The notes under the pieces are model-generated. The model was not told the origin of the DNA and did not search any database. It was given only the letters and a program-made list of their open reading frames with translations. Shown in pieces: positions 37,100-45,797 of a stretch of 64,000 nt of DNA. Both the position numbers and the translations under genes were made by a program. This DNA comes from Gemmataceae bacterium (lineage in GTDB: Bacteria > Planctomycetota > Planctomycetia > Gemmatales > Gemmataceae). Position 1 is the first letter of the stretch, and every line of letters begins with the position of its first letter. The DNA lies in contig JAHBXO010000004.1 of assembly GCA_019636445.1 (NCBI GenBank), positions 186,001 through 250,000 on the forward strand, given 5' to 3'.

Positions 37100-37924
37100 A
37101 TGGATCCGTTCGCCGGCGCGCTCTTCGCGGGCCTCGGCTTTTCGCTTCTGTTGATGGCCTTGCTGCCGGCCGTGCTCATGCTCGTGGCGCTGATCTACGT
37201 CGGCCTGCGCGTCCGCGACGCCAAGGCCGAACACCCCGACCCCGAACTCGGCCTCAAAACCGCCTACTGGCTGCTTTACACGCTCGGCGTCCTCATTTTC
37301 CATTTCGGCCTCACGATCCTCTTTTCGCACTGGCTCGAAGCGCTCGAACTCACCGGACCGGCACGCTTCGGCGGGGGCAACTTCGGCCGAGGCGGGATGG
37401 GCGGCAACGATTCCTGGAGCCAGGCGTCCCGCACCGGTTGGGCGATGGTGACCGCCGGGCTGTTCCTCGCGCTCGCCTTCTACCTCGTCGGCACGCTCGG
37501 CACGCGCGACCGCGAATGGCCCGCCGTCCGCCGCCTCTTCACCGGCGGGCGCATCGCCCTTGCCGGACTCATGGTCACCTTCGCGTTCACTTTCCTCGTC
37601 GCCATGCAGTTCCAGAAGGACATCCCGCCCGGCGGCATCTACGAAACCGCGCTCGCATCCCTCGCCGTCTGGCTGCCGTCGATGGCGATCCACGTCTTCC
37701 TGTACCGCTGGGGTGGTACGCCGGCGTACCATGTGCCGCTCGACGAGCGCCGCCCGCGCCGCAAGCCGAAGTACACCGAAGACGACGAAATGCCGGAAGT
37801 GGCGCCCGAACCGAAACCATCCGAGGATGCGCCGCCACGCCGCCGGAAACGCGACGACGACGACGGGGACGATGGCGACGACGAAGCGCCCCGACGACGC
37901 CGGCCGCGCGACGAGGATTCGTAA
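37100..37924 (+). CDS. Uncharacterised multi-pass membrane protein with charged tail
   Basis: 274 residues. About five hydrophobic helices: residues 5-35, 52-75, 113-135, 150-170 and 183-203. A Gly-rich loop ('FGGGNFGRGGMGGN') lies between the second and third. From about 210 to the end the protein is hydrophilic, with alternating basic and Asp/Glu clusters ('RRRKRDDDDGDDGDDE') that look disordered and cytoplasmic. No family is recognised. It is followed after nine bases by a methyltransferase gene, so the two are probably cotranscribed. Confidence 0.7.
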   Translation: MDPFAGALFAGLGFSLLLMALLPAVLMLVALIYVGLRVRDAKAEHPDPELGLKTAYWLLYTLGVLIFHFGLTILFSHWLEALELTGPARFGGGNFGRGGMGGNDSWSQASRTGWAMVTAGLFLALAFYLVGTLGTRDREWPAVRRLFTGGRIALAGLMVTFAFTFLVAMQFQKDIPPGGIYETALASLAVWLPSMAIHVFLYRWGGTPAYHVPLDERRPRRKPKYTEDDEMPEVAPEPKPSEDAPPRRRKRDDDDGDDGDDEAPRRRRPRDEDS

Positions 37925-37933
37925 ACTGCCCCG

Positions 37934-38845
37934 ATGATCCATCGGTTCCGTTATTCGCTCCGCTGGCTGCGCCGGTTGCTCGCCCTCTGGCGCAGCCCGA
38001 ACCGGCGTTTCCTTGCATATCCGCCGGGGCACTTCGCATCCCCGTTGCCGGACCACGACGCGCTCGAACGCGATCATCCCCGCTTGATCGCGGCCGACTC
38101 CCTGCCGGGCCTCGACCTGCGCGTCGCGGAGCAACTCGAACTGCTGAGATCCATCACGGAGCCCGCGAAGCGGATTTCGTTTCCCGCGGAACCCGTCGAC
38201 GGATTTCGTTACCACTTCGAGAACGATTTCTTCACTTACGGGGACGCGCTGGTCCTCGCCGGCATGCTCCAGCACTTGCGCCCCCGGCGCGTCATCGAAG
38301 TCGGTTCGGGATTCTCCTCGGCCTTGATGCTCGACCTGCGCGATCGGACGGACTGGAAGCCGGAACTGACGTTCATCGAGCCGTACCCGACGCGGCTGCG
38401 CTCGCTGTTGAAACCGAGCGACGACGCGACGCTGATCGAATCGCCGGTACAGGCGGTGCCGCTGTCGGTCTTCGAGGCGCTCGAGGCGAACGACGTGCTG
38501 TTCATCGATTCGTCGCACGTGTCGAAGATCGGGTCGGATGTCAACTTACTCTTTTTCGAGGTCTTCCCCCGGCTGCGTCCCGGCGTGGTCGTGCAGATCC
38601 ACGATATCTTTTGGCCGTTCGAGTACCCGAAGGTCTGGTACGACCGCGGCTGGGCGTGGAACGAGGCGTACCTCGTGCGCGCGTTGCTGCAAGGGAGCGA
38701 TCGCTATCGCATCCGGCTGTTCCCGTCGTACCTCGAGGCCCGGCATCGCGACGAACTGGAACGCTCGCTCCCGTTGGCCCTTCGCCGGGCACGGACGACG
38801 CCGGCCACCGGGATGAGCAGCATATGGCTGAGCGTGACGGGATGA
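37934..38845 (+). CDS. Class I SAM-dependent methyltransferase (Methyltransf_24-like)
   Basis: 303 residues. 'RRVIEVGSGFSSALMLDL' is the SAM-binding motif I, 'LTFIEPYPTRL' the acidic end of strand 2, 'NDVLFIDSSHVSKIGSDVN' motif post-III and 'LRPGVVVQIHDIFWPFEYP' the next strand, in the pattern of Methyltransf_24 proteins that are usually linked to surface polysaccharide or small-molecule clusters. An N-terminal basic segment ('RFRYSLRWLRRLLALWRS') precedes the domain. The substrate is unknown. It lies nine bases after the membrane protein gene and 72 bases before the exported methyltransferase. Confidence 0.83.
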   Translation: MIHRFRYSLRWLRRLLALWRSPNRRFLAYPPGHFASPLPDHDALERDHPRLIAADSLPGLDLRVAEQLELLRSITEPAKRISFPAEPVDGFRYHFENDFFTYGDALVLAGMLQHLRPRRVIEVGSGFSSALMLDLRDRTDWKPELTFIEPYPTRLRSLLKPSDDATLIESPVQAVPLSVFEALEANDVLFIDSSHVSKIGSDVNLLFFEVFPRLRPGVVVQIHDIFWPFEYPKVWYDRGWAWNEAYLVRALLQGSDRYRIRLFPSYLEARHRDELERSLPLALRRARTTPATGMSSIWLSVTG

Positions 38846-38917
38846 AAAATCGGCGTCGGATTTGCCGTTTTCCGCCGACCGTGCGAGAATGAGCGGGTTC
38901 CCCACGGGAGATCGAAC

Positions 38918-39799
38918 ATGGCGCGATACCTTCGATTGCTGGCGTTGGCGCTGATGGCCGGACTGACGATGACGGCTGTGGCGCAGGAGAAGCCGAAGGC
39001 GGACGAAAAGGCCAAGCCGGACGACAAGAAAAAGGCCGAGGAGAAGCCCAAGGCCCCGGCGACGAACAAGGCCGTGCTCAAGGTGACGGTCCCCAACGAG
39101 ACGGCCGAACTGAAGATCGACAACCAGGTGATGAAGACCGTGGGCAAGGCTCGCGAGTTCGACGTCGTCGGCCTCGATCCGAAGAAGGAATACGAATACG
39201 AACTGATCGTGAAGTTCGAGCCGAACAACTACACCACGATCACGCGGAAAAAGACAGTCGTATTCAAGGGGTCGCAAACCGAAATCGTCGCGGACCTGTC
39301 GAAGGACCAGCCAGACGACAAGGCGGTGATCCGCTTCGTGCCGACGCCGGACGACATCGTCAAGAAGATGCTGGAACTCGGCAAGGTCGGCAAGGACGAC
39401 GTCGTGTACGACCTTGGCTGCGGCGACGGGCGCATCGTGATCGCCGCGGTGCGGGACGGCAAGGCGCTCGCGGGCATCGGCGTGGACCTCGACCCGGAGC
39501 GCGTCAAGGAATCCCGCGAGAACGTGAAGAAAGCGAACCTCGAAGGCAAGGTCGAGATCCGGCAGGGGGACGTACTGGAGATCAAGGACCTCGCGGACGC
39601 GTCCGTCGTGATGCTCTACATGAGCGACGAGTTGGGTAAGCTGTTGGAGCCGCGGTTGAAGAAACTCCTGCAACCCGGTGCTCGCGTCGTATCGCACCGT
39701 TTCACGCTCGGCGACTGGAAGCCCGATCAAACGGTGAACGTGATGGGCGACGACGGCGACGAGTACACGCTGCACGTCTGGACCGTGCCGAAGAAGTGA
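38918..39799 (+). CDS. Exported SAM-methyltransferase with TIGR03000 domain
   Basis: 293 residues. A signal peptide 'ARYLRLLALALMAGLTMTAVAQ' is followed by a Lys/Glu/Pro-rich linker (23-50), then a TIGR03000 beta domain (about 50-130, 'AVLKVTVPNETAELKIDNQV', 'GKAREFDVVGLDPKKEYEYEL'), a planctomycete-specific PEGA-like module normally seen in extracytoplasmic proteins. A class I methyltransferase domain occupies about 140-293: motif I 'DVVYDLGCGDGRIVIAAV', acidic loop 'GIGVDLDPERVKESREN', 'VEIRQGDVLEI' and 'SVVMLYMSDELGKLL'. It resembles the DOT1-like or KsdD-type small methyltransferases. A SAM enzyme outside the cytoplasm is unusual. The signal may be retained as an anchor instead. Confidence 0.85.
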   Translation: MARYLRLLALALMAGLTMTAVAQEKPKADEKAKPDDKKKAEEKPKAPATNKAVLKVTVPNETAELKIDNQVMKTVGKAREFDVVGLDPKKEYEYELIVKFEPNNYTTITRKKTVVFKGSQTEIVADLSKDQPDDKAVIRFVPTPDDIVKKMLELGKVGKDDVVYDLGCGDGRIVIAAVRDGKALAGIGVDLDPERVKESRENVKKANLEGKVEIRQGDVLEIKDLADASVVMLYMSDELGKLLEPRLKKLLQPGARVVSHRFTLGDWKPDQTVNVMGDDGDEYTLHVWTVPKK

Positions 39800-39820
39800 A
39801 TCATTCCGTATCCTAACGTC

Positions 39821-41434
39821 ATGCCGTTTCGCGTGACTAACCTTTCGCTTCCGGTGGACGAGCCGGAAGCGAATTTGCTTTCCCGGCTGGCCCGGACCGT
39901 CGGCGTGAAGACCGACGACATCGCGGGGTGGCGCATCCTGCGCAAGGCGCTCGACGTTCGCGACAAGTCGCGGTTGAAATTCGTCTACAATTTCGAGGTT
40001 CGTCTGAGCGATCCGCAAGCTGATCCGCATCCGTCGGGTCAAAGCGGCGCGCGGATCGAGCCGTTCGACGAACCGCCCTTCGCGATGCCCGAGCCGGGTC
40101 CGACTCCTCTTCCGCATCGGCCAGTCGTGATCGGCAGCGGGCCGGGCGGGCTTGTCTGCGGGTACTTCCTTGCACTCCACGGCTATCGGCCGATCGTCCT
40201 CGAGCGCGGCACGAAGGTCAGCGACCGCATCCGCGACGTCAAGCGCTTCGACGACGGCGGCGACTTCGACCCGGACAGCAATTATCTCTTCGGCGAGGGG
40301 GGCGCCGGCACCTTCTCCGACGGCAAGCTCACCTGCCGCGGCAGCGGACCGGACTTCCACCGCGTGCTCGAACTCTTCGCCGAGTGCAAGGGCCAGCAGG
40401 CCGGCCGGCCGAACATTCTCTACTACCACCGCCCGCACCTCGGCAGCAACCGCCTCCCCGCCGTCGTGAAGGCGATCCGCCGCAAGATCGAAGAACTCGG
40501 CGGCGAAGTACGCTTCCTCACCAAGGTCGAAGACCTGATCTTCGACGACGCGGGCCTGAAGGGCGTGGCCACGTCGTCCGGCTTCCTCCCGACGAATGTC
40601 GCCGTGCTAGCCATCGGCCACTCGGCGCGCGACACCTACGAGATGCTGGCGAAGCGGAACGTGCCCATGGCGCTCAAACCGTTCCAGTTCGGAGTCCGCA
40701 TCGAACACCGGCAATCGGTCGTGAACGAAGTCCAGTACGGTTACCGGCACGAGCACTACGAGGAACTCCTCGGCAACGCCGACTACTCGCTTGTCGCGCA
40801 CGGAACAAACGACCTGTTCACCTTCTGCATGTGCGCCGGCGGGTACATCATCCCGAGCGTATCGGACACCGGCTATTTCTGCACGAACGGCATGAGCCTT
40901 TCGAAGCGGGATTCGCCGTTCTCGAACAGCGGCCTCGTGGTCACGGTGCCGGTGGAACATTTCGAGGGGACGGACATCCTCGCGGGCGTGCGGCTGCAGC
41001 AGAAGTACGAGAAGCTGGCGTACGAGATCGGCCGCGGCCGCTATGCCGCGCCGGGGCAACGGGCACGGGATTTCCTCGCCGGCCGCACGACGGAAACCTT
41101 GCCCAAGACAAGCTACCCGCGCGAGACGGTGGCGGTGAACCTGGCGTCGCTCTTGCCGCCGGTGGTGGCCGACGCCGTGCGCCACGGGTTGCCGCAGATG
41201 GATCGCCGCTGGCGGGGCAAGTTCCTCGACGAGGCGATGCTCTTCGGTCCGGAATCCCGTGGCAGTTCGCCGGTGCGGATCGAACGCGATGGCGCAAGCC
41301 GCGAGTCGCCGGGGTTAGCGGGGTTGTATCCGGTGGGCGAAGGCGCGGGCTACGCGGGCGGCATCGTCTCTGCGGCGGTGGACGGTCTGCGCACGGCCCG
41401 CGCGATCATCGCGAAGCACGCCGTCGTGGGATGA
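39821..41434 (+). CDS. FAD-dependent dehydrogenase, COG2509 type
   Basis: 537 residues. A short N-terminal alpha/beta domain (1-90, 'WRILRKALDVRDKSRLKFVY') precedes the FAD-binding Rossmann fold 'PVVIGSGPGGLVCGYFLALHG', then 'LERGTKVSDRIRDVKRF' and 'NYLFGEGGAGTFSDGKLTCR', hallmarks of the COG2509 'NAD(FAD)-utilizing dehydrogenases'. The C-terminus returns to FAD with 'GLYPVGEGAGYAGGIVSAAVDG'. A Cys pair in 'FTFCMCAGGYIIPSVSD' is also typical. The physiological substrate is unknown. The stop lies four bases from the stop of the convergent ECF sigma gene. Confidence 0.88.
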   Translation: MPFRVTNLSLPVDEPEANLLSRLARTVGVKTDDIAGWRILRKALDVRDKSRLKFVYNFEVRLSDPQADPHPSGQSGARIEPFDEPPFAMPEPGPTPLPHRPVVIGSGPGGLVCGYFLALHGYRPIVLERGTKVSDRIRDVKRFDDGGDFDPDSNYLFGEGGAGTFSDGKLTCRGSGPDFHRVLELFAECKGQQAGRPNILYYHRPHLGSNRLPAVVKAIRRKIEELGGEVRFLTKVEDLIFDDAGLKGVATSSGFLPTNVAVLAIGHSARDTYEMLAKRNVPMALKPFQFGVRIEHRQSVVNEVQYGYRHEHYEELLGNADYSLVAHGTNDLFTFCMCAGGYIIPSVSDTGYFCTNGMSLSKRDSPFSNSGLVVTVPVEHFEGTDILAGVRLQQKYEKLAYEIGRGRYAAPGQRARDFLAGRTTETLPKTSYPRETVAVNLASLLPPVVADAVRHGLPQMDRRWRGKFLDEAMLFGPESRGSSPVRIERDGASRESPGLAGLYPVGEGAGYAGGIVSAAVDGLRTARAIIAKHAVVG

Positions 41435-41438
41435 CCAC

Positions 41439-42041
41439 TTATCCGATGCCTTCGAGGATCTGCTTGAGGCGGGTCAGGGCGCGGACGTAGCGCTTGCTGG
41501 CGGCGGCGGGCTGGATGCCGAGCACGTCGGCGGTTTCGGTATTGGACAATTCTTCGAAATGCCGCAAGGCGAGGACTTCGCGATCCATCGGTTCGAGTTC
41601 GTCGAGGGCGGCTTCGAGCCGGAGGTAGCGTTCGTTGCGATCGGCGGCGCCGCTGGGGGACGTGAGACCGGCGACGAGCATCGCGGCGAGGCACGCGGAT
41701 GTCGCCGGGCCGGCGGGCACGTCCAGCGGCTTCTCCTGCCGCACGTCGCGGCGCTTGGCGAGCACGTGCTCGCGGTGGAGGTCGGTCAGGCGCTGACCGA
41801 CGACGAGGCGCAGCCAGCCGAAGAAGTTCTGATTCGGCTTGTCGAAGAAGTGCGGATAGCGTTTCAGCGCGTCGATGTAGGCTTCCTGCAGCACGTCGGA
41901 CGGGGCGACGCGGCCGTTGAGCCGTTGGTCCATACGCACTTGCACCATGCGGCGGAGCTTATCGCGGTGGAGCGCGAACAGGTCCGCGAGGGCGGCGGAA
42001 TCGCCGTCGCGCAGCCGCTGGATCAACTCGCTTTCGGACAT
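41439..42041 (-). CDS. ECF-type sigma-70 factor
   Basis: 200 residues. Region 2 is 'LFALHRDKLRRMVQVRMDQR', 'RVAPSDVLQEAYIDALKRY' and 'FFGWLRLVVGQRLTDLHREH'; region 4 is 'EALDELEPMDREVLALRHFE' with HTH 'SNTETADVLGIQPAAASKRY'. The form 'ASDVLQE' and the Ala-rich linker are those of planctomycete ECF factors that are usually paired with Ser/Thr kinases or membrane regulators. No anti-sigma factor is adjacent on the same strand; the divergently transcribed membrane protein at 42164 is the nearest candidate partner. It would recruit polymerase to a small extracytoplasmic-stress regulon. Confidence 0.9.
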   Translation of the reverse strand: MSESELIQRLRDGDSAALADLFALHRDKLRRMVQVRMDQRLNGRVAPSDVLQEAYIDALKRYPHFFDKPNQNFFGWLRLVVGQRLTDLHREHVLAKRRDVRQEKPLDVPAGPATSACLAAMLVAGLTSPSGAADRNERYLRLEAALDELEPMDREVLALRHFEELSNTETADVLGIQPAAASKRYVRALTRLKQILEGIG

Positions 42042-42163
42042 GTTCGTATTTGAACAGATCGCCGCGCCGGCGGGGAGTCGGCGTCGGCGGGAAAGGGGAA
42101 AATCTTCCCGGCGTCCGTCGGGGGAACTATCCTGTCGGTACCATTCGTTTGGAAGTTCCCGGC

Positions 42164-42619
42164 ATGGACCCGAAAGCCGAACCCTCCGTTCCGCCCCCTG
42201 TGGAACCGATGCCGCCGGCCGGCGACGGTTTGATCCCGCGCCCCGACGGCGCGGTCGTCGGTCAACCGGTTCCGGGTCCGGCCCTGCGGCCGCCGCTGGA
42301 CAAGGGCCAGGCGCGGACCGACCTCCTCATCAACATCGCGCTGTTCGGTGCCGTCGTTGCGATCTTCGGGATCATCTTCGCCCTCGCGAAGTGGTGGGTG
42401 CGCCGACAGGCCGACGACTGCGATCATTCGTCGATGAGCCTCGGCACGTACCGCGAGATGTACGAGAACGGGGAACTGACCGAAGAAGAGTATCGGCAGA
42501 TCCGCGACAAGATGGCGGCGAAGATGAAGGGCGGCCTTAACCTTCGACTGCCGGCGGAGGACGGTCCGAAGTCCGTCGGCCCCGATGGAACCGCGGCCGC
42601 ACCCGAAAATCCGAGTTGA
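42164..42619 (+). CDS. Single-pass membrane protein with SHOCT-like C-terminal segment
   Basis: 151 residues from the ATG at 42164, with GGAAG upstream. A Pro-rich N-terminal arm (1-45) is followed by one membrane helix ('LINIALFGAVVAIFGIIFAL', about 55-75) and a helical segment 'YREMYENGELTEEEYRQIRD', which resembles the short SHOCT motif (G-x-L-T-x-x-E-F/Y) found at the ends of membrane proteins. It is transcribed divergently from the ECF sigma gene with 122 bases between, and clpX follows after 192 bases. It could be a membrane partner of the ECF factor, but nothing in the sequence proves that. Confidence 0.68.
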   Translation: MDPKAEPSVPPPVEPMPPAGDGLIPRPDGAVVGQPVPGPALRPPLDKGQARTDLLINIALFGAVVAIFGIIFALAKWWVRRQADDCDHSSMSLGTYREMYENGELTEEEYRQIRDKMAAKMKGGLNLRLPAEDGPKSVGPDGTAAAPENPS

Positions 42620-42811
42620 AAAAATTACGCGCATCGACCGGACACTACGCGGCATACAATCGGCAGACCCGATGCTGGAAATCCGGCGGAATCGGGGAAA
42701 TGGACTCAAGCGGCGTCCCGGCGAAAATGGGGACGCGATACAGTACGGCTACGGTCGGCCCCACCGCCGCACCGATTCCCCCGCAATCAAATCCCTCCTT
42801 CCGAGGCGTCG

Positions 42812-44107
42812 ATGGCAGACCGAACCACCGAGGGCGGCCGCCGGCCGACCAGCTCCACCGGCCGCAACCGCAACGCCTATTGCTCCTTCTGCCGGCGCAG
42901 CCACCGCGACGTCGGCCCGCTCGTGGAAGGCCCCGGCGACGCCTACATCTGCGGCGAATGCATCGAACTGTGTCAGTCGATCATCGAGCAGGAAAAGAAG
43001 CGCCGCGGCGGAAGTTCGTCCAAGTCCACCGCCAGCGGAACGCCCAGCCCGCGCTCGATCAAGGAAAAACTCGACCAGTACGTCATCGGCCAGCACCGTG
43101 CCAAGAAGGTGCTCTCCGTCGCCGTCCACAACCACTACAAGCGACTGGCGCACGGCGACAAGGGCCGGTCCGACGTCGAGATCGAAAAGAGCAACATCCT
43201 GCTCGTCGGCCCGACCGGCAGCGGCAAGACGCTCCTCGCCAAGACGCTGGCCAAGGTCCTGGATGTCCCCTTCGCCATCGGCGACGCCACCACGCTGACG
43301 GAAGCCGGATACGTCGGCGAGGACGTCGAAAACCTCCTCCTGAAACTCCTGCACGCCGCCGACTTCGACGTCGAGGCGGCCCAGCGCGGCATCATTTACA
43401 TCGACGAAATCGACAAGGTGTCCAAGACCGGCAACAACGTCTCCATCACGCGCGACGTGTCGGGCGAGGGCGTGCAGCAGTCGCTCCTCAAGATGCTCGA
43501 AGGCACCGTGTCCAACGTCCCCCCGCAGGGTGGCCGCAAGCATCCCGAACAGCAATACATCCAGATCGACACGTCCAACATCCTGTTTATCTGCGGCGGG
43601 ACGTTCGTGGGCCTGACGGATATCATCGGCCGACGCTTGGGCCGCAAGTCGATCGGATTCGCGGCCAGCACGAACGAAAAGCAGGAACGATCCGAGTCCG
43701 AACTGCTGAATCAGGTCATCGCCGACGACCTGATCGAGTTCGGCCTGATCCCGGAATTCGTCGGCCGCTTGCCGGTCCTCGCACCGCTCGACCCGCTCGA
43801 CGAGGAGGCGATGGTGCGCATCCTCACCGAACCGAAGAACGCCCTGGTGCGGCAGTACCAGAAGCTCTTCGAGATGGAAGGAGCCGAGGTGGTGTTCGAA
43901 CCGGCGGCCCTGAAGGAGATCGCGAAGCTCGCCAAGACGCGCGATACCGGCGCGCGGGGGCTGCGTTCCATCGTCGAAGACATCATGATGGACGTGATGT
44001 TCGAACTACCGGATCTCGAGCAGAAAGGGACGCACGTGGTCAGCGCGGACGTCGTTCACGGCCATCGGCGGCTGTTCGACAAGAAGCCGGGGAAGAAGAG
44101 CGCCTGA
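42812..44107 (+). CDS. clpX: ATP-dependent Clp protease ATP-binding subunit ClpX
   Basis: 431 residues. The N-terminal zinc finger has Cys24, Cys27, Cys47 and Cys50 ('CSFC', 'CGEC'). The AAA+ domain has Walker A 'GPTGSGKT' (133-140), the pore/sensor region '[15 protein letters not shown]', Walker B '[10 protein letters not shown]' and '[19 protein letters not shown]'. The IGF-type ClpP-binding loop is 'KSIGFAAS' and sensor 2 is '[10 protein letters not shown]'. ClpX unfolds tagged proteins and feeds them to ClpP, but no clpP is next to it here. A classic terminator follows 25 bases after the stop. Confidence 0.97.
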   Translation: MADRTTEGGRRPTSSTGRNRNAYCSFCRRSHRDVGPLVEGPGDAYICGECIELCQSIIEQEKKRRGGSSSKSTASGTPSPRSIKEKLDQYVIGQHRAKKVLSVAVHNHYKRLAHGDKGRSDVEIEKSNILLVGPTGSGKTLLAKTLAKVLDVPFAIGDATTLTEAGYVGEDVENLLLKLLHAADFDVEAAQRGIIYIDEIDKVSKTGNNVSITRDVSGEGVQQSLLKMLEGTVSNVPPQGGRKHPEQQYIQIDTSNILFICGGTFVGLTDIIGRRLGRKSIGFAASTNEKQERSESELLNQVIADDLIEFGLIPEFVGRLPVLAPLDPLDEEAMVRILTEPKNALVRQYQKLFEMEGAEVVFEPAALKEIAKLAKTRDTGARGLRSIVEDIMMDVMFELPDLEQKGTHVVSADVVHGHRRLFDKKPGKKSA

Positions 44108-44131
44108 GGCGGCGACGGGCCATCTTTACCC

Positions 44132-44160
44132 ATCCGGCGGATTTTCCGCCGGATTTTTGT
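44132..44160 (+). terminator. Rho-independent terminator of clpX
   Basis: A 9-bp perfect stem (ATCCGGCGG at 44132-44140 with CCGCCGGAT at 44146-44154, loop ATTTT) is followed directly by TTTTGTTT. Hairpin, T-run and distance from the clpX stop are all as expected. Confidence 0.88.
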
Positions 44161-44220
44161 TTCATCCGGCGTGGCGGCGGGTACGATTCCGGTTATCCCT
44201 TACCGGACTTGAATTTTCCC

Positions 44221-45726
44221 ATGTCCGCCGAACTACTCGCCGCGCTTGCACCGTTGTTGGACCGCCTGCACAAAATCGTGCAGTCCGATGGGAAATTGCG
44301 ATCGGAGGTCGCGGCGTTGGGCAAGGCGCTCGCGGCGTGGGGCGAACCGGCCGCGGAAACCAAGCCGGAACCGAAGCCCACGCCGATCACGCCCTTGCCG
44401 CCGATCTTTCCGACTCCGCTCCCGCCGGCTCCCACATACGGGAAGAGGTTCGAAGAACCTCCCGCACCGGCGGCCCCCGCCCCCTCGCCGGCCACGTTTC
44501 ATTCCGTATCGGTCTCCGGGCCGCACACCGAGGATGGCGGCGGATGGATGCCGCAAGAGCCGTCCGTCATCGCGGGCCGTTGTCGTGCGAAGTCGGAGGC
44601 TTGCAAACTCATCGCGAAAAAGGTCGCCGGCACGCTGGACGAAACCCAATACGCGAACGGCATGGCGGAGGCGCGTGCGGCGGCGGACAAGTGGCCGAAG
44701 TGCTCCTTGTGGATGCTGGACATGGTGTCCCTGAGCCGGGCCGCGGCGGTGTGGGACGACCTGGCGGGCGGCTACCTGGCGGCGGCAGACGCGGCCGATT
44801 GCCTGCAAATCGTCACGGATCCCGCCGCCAAGGCGGACCCGGAACAAATCCTCGCGGCGCTCAACCTCGCCGCCGAGGCGCAGTCGCTGCTCTTCTCGGC
44901 CGTGATCGACACCGGCAATGCCCGCCCCGACGCCGACCAGATTCAACTGTACGTGACCGTGCGCGAACTGGCGGCGGCCCGGAACACCTACATCCATCGC
45001 TACCTGCGCCGCGACGACCGCGTCGATCCGCGAACCTGGCCGGATCTCCGCAAACGAATCGCGGCCCTGCTGGAGCCGTTCCTTTCCTTCCAGAAAAAGG
45101 CCGGCAATACCAAGAAGGTGCTGGCGAACCTGAAGTTCAAATTGAAACGGGCCGCAGCGGCCGAGGAACCGGACCGGTTCGACGAATGGCCGCGCGTGAT
45201 GGAACTCCTGGATGAAGCGGTCGGCGGCGGCATCGCGCCCAGTCATCCCGAATTGCGCGACGCTCTCCTGCCCGTCGTCGAAGTCATCCCGGAAGATGTC
45301 ATGGTACCGGTGCCGGTCGCCGCGATCATTCGCGAACTGGATCGTCATCTTGCCGGCGCGTCGGCGAACGGTCGCCCGCCCACCCCGCCGATCGCACTGG
45401 AACCGCTTCGCGGCCGTTCGGTCGTCCTCATCGGCGGGCAGATTCGCCCCCACGACCGCGACGATTGGATTCGCGCGTTCGACCTGACGGCCCTGCACTG
45501 GATCGAACCCGACCGCGACCTGCTCGAGATCGAACGCGCGATCGCCGATCCGGATACCGCCGCCGTGTTCTATTCGGTTCGTTGGGCGGGCCACGCCTTC
45601 GCCGACATCCGACGGCTGTGTGCCGCCTACGCCAAGCGGCTCGTGCGGCTGCCCGGCAGTTATTCGCCCCAAGCCGTCGCGGCGCAATGGTACGCCCAAC
45701 CGGAGTCGGCCCTCCTCGTCGGTTGA
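44221..45726 (+). CDS. Uncharacterised protein with DUF2325-like C-terminal domain
   Basis: 501 residues. The N-terminal third has a helix (1-40), a Pro-rich linker (45-105) and then helical repeats rich in Ala and Leu (about 110-345), with 'AEAQSLLFSAVIDTG' and 'AAARNTYIHRYLRRDDRVDP'. The C-terminal 100 residues ('RGRSVVLIGGQIRPHDRDDW', 'LDRD-LEIERAIADPD' style helix and 'TAAVFYSVRWAGHAFADIRR', then 'RLVRLPGSYSPQAVAAQW') match the plan of DUF2325, a small Rossmann-like domain that begins with a V-L-I-x-G-G strand. It follows clpX but is separated by a terminator. Function unknown; helical repeats suggest protein binding. Confidence 0.68.
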   Translation: MSAELLAALAPLLDRLHKIVQSDGKLRSEVAALGKALAAWGEPAAETKPEPKPTPITPLPPIFPTPLPPAPTYGKRFEEPPAPAAPAPSPATFHSVSVSGPHTEDGGGWMPQEPSVIAGRCRAKSEACKLIAKKVAGTLDETQYANGMAEARAAADKWPKCSLWMLDMVSLSRAAAVWDDLAGGYLAAADAADCLQIVTDPAAKADPEQILAALNLAAEAQSLLFSAVIDTGNARPDADQIQLYVTVRELAAARNTYIHRYLRRDDRVDPRTWPDLRKRIAALLEPFLSFQKKAGNTKKVLANLKFKLKRAAAAEEPDRFDEWPRVMELLDEAVGGGIAPSHPELRDALLPVVEVIPEDVMVPVPVAAIIRELDRHLAGASANGRPPTPPIALEPLRGRSVVLIGGQIRPHDRDDWIRAFDLTALHWIEPDRDLLEIERAIADPDTAAVFYSVRWAGHAFADIRRLCAAYAKRLVRLPGSYSPQAVAAQWYAQPESALLVG

Positions 45727-45797
45727 GCATCGCGCGTTCGGACTGGACGCCCGCCGAGGGGATCGGTTCTACTCGCGGGGACCACCGGGGAATCCTC

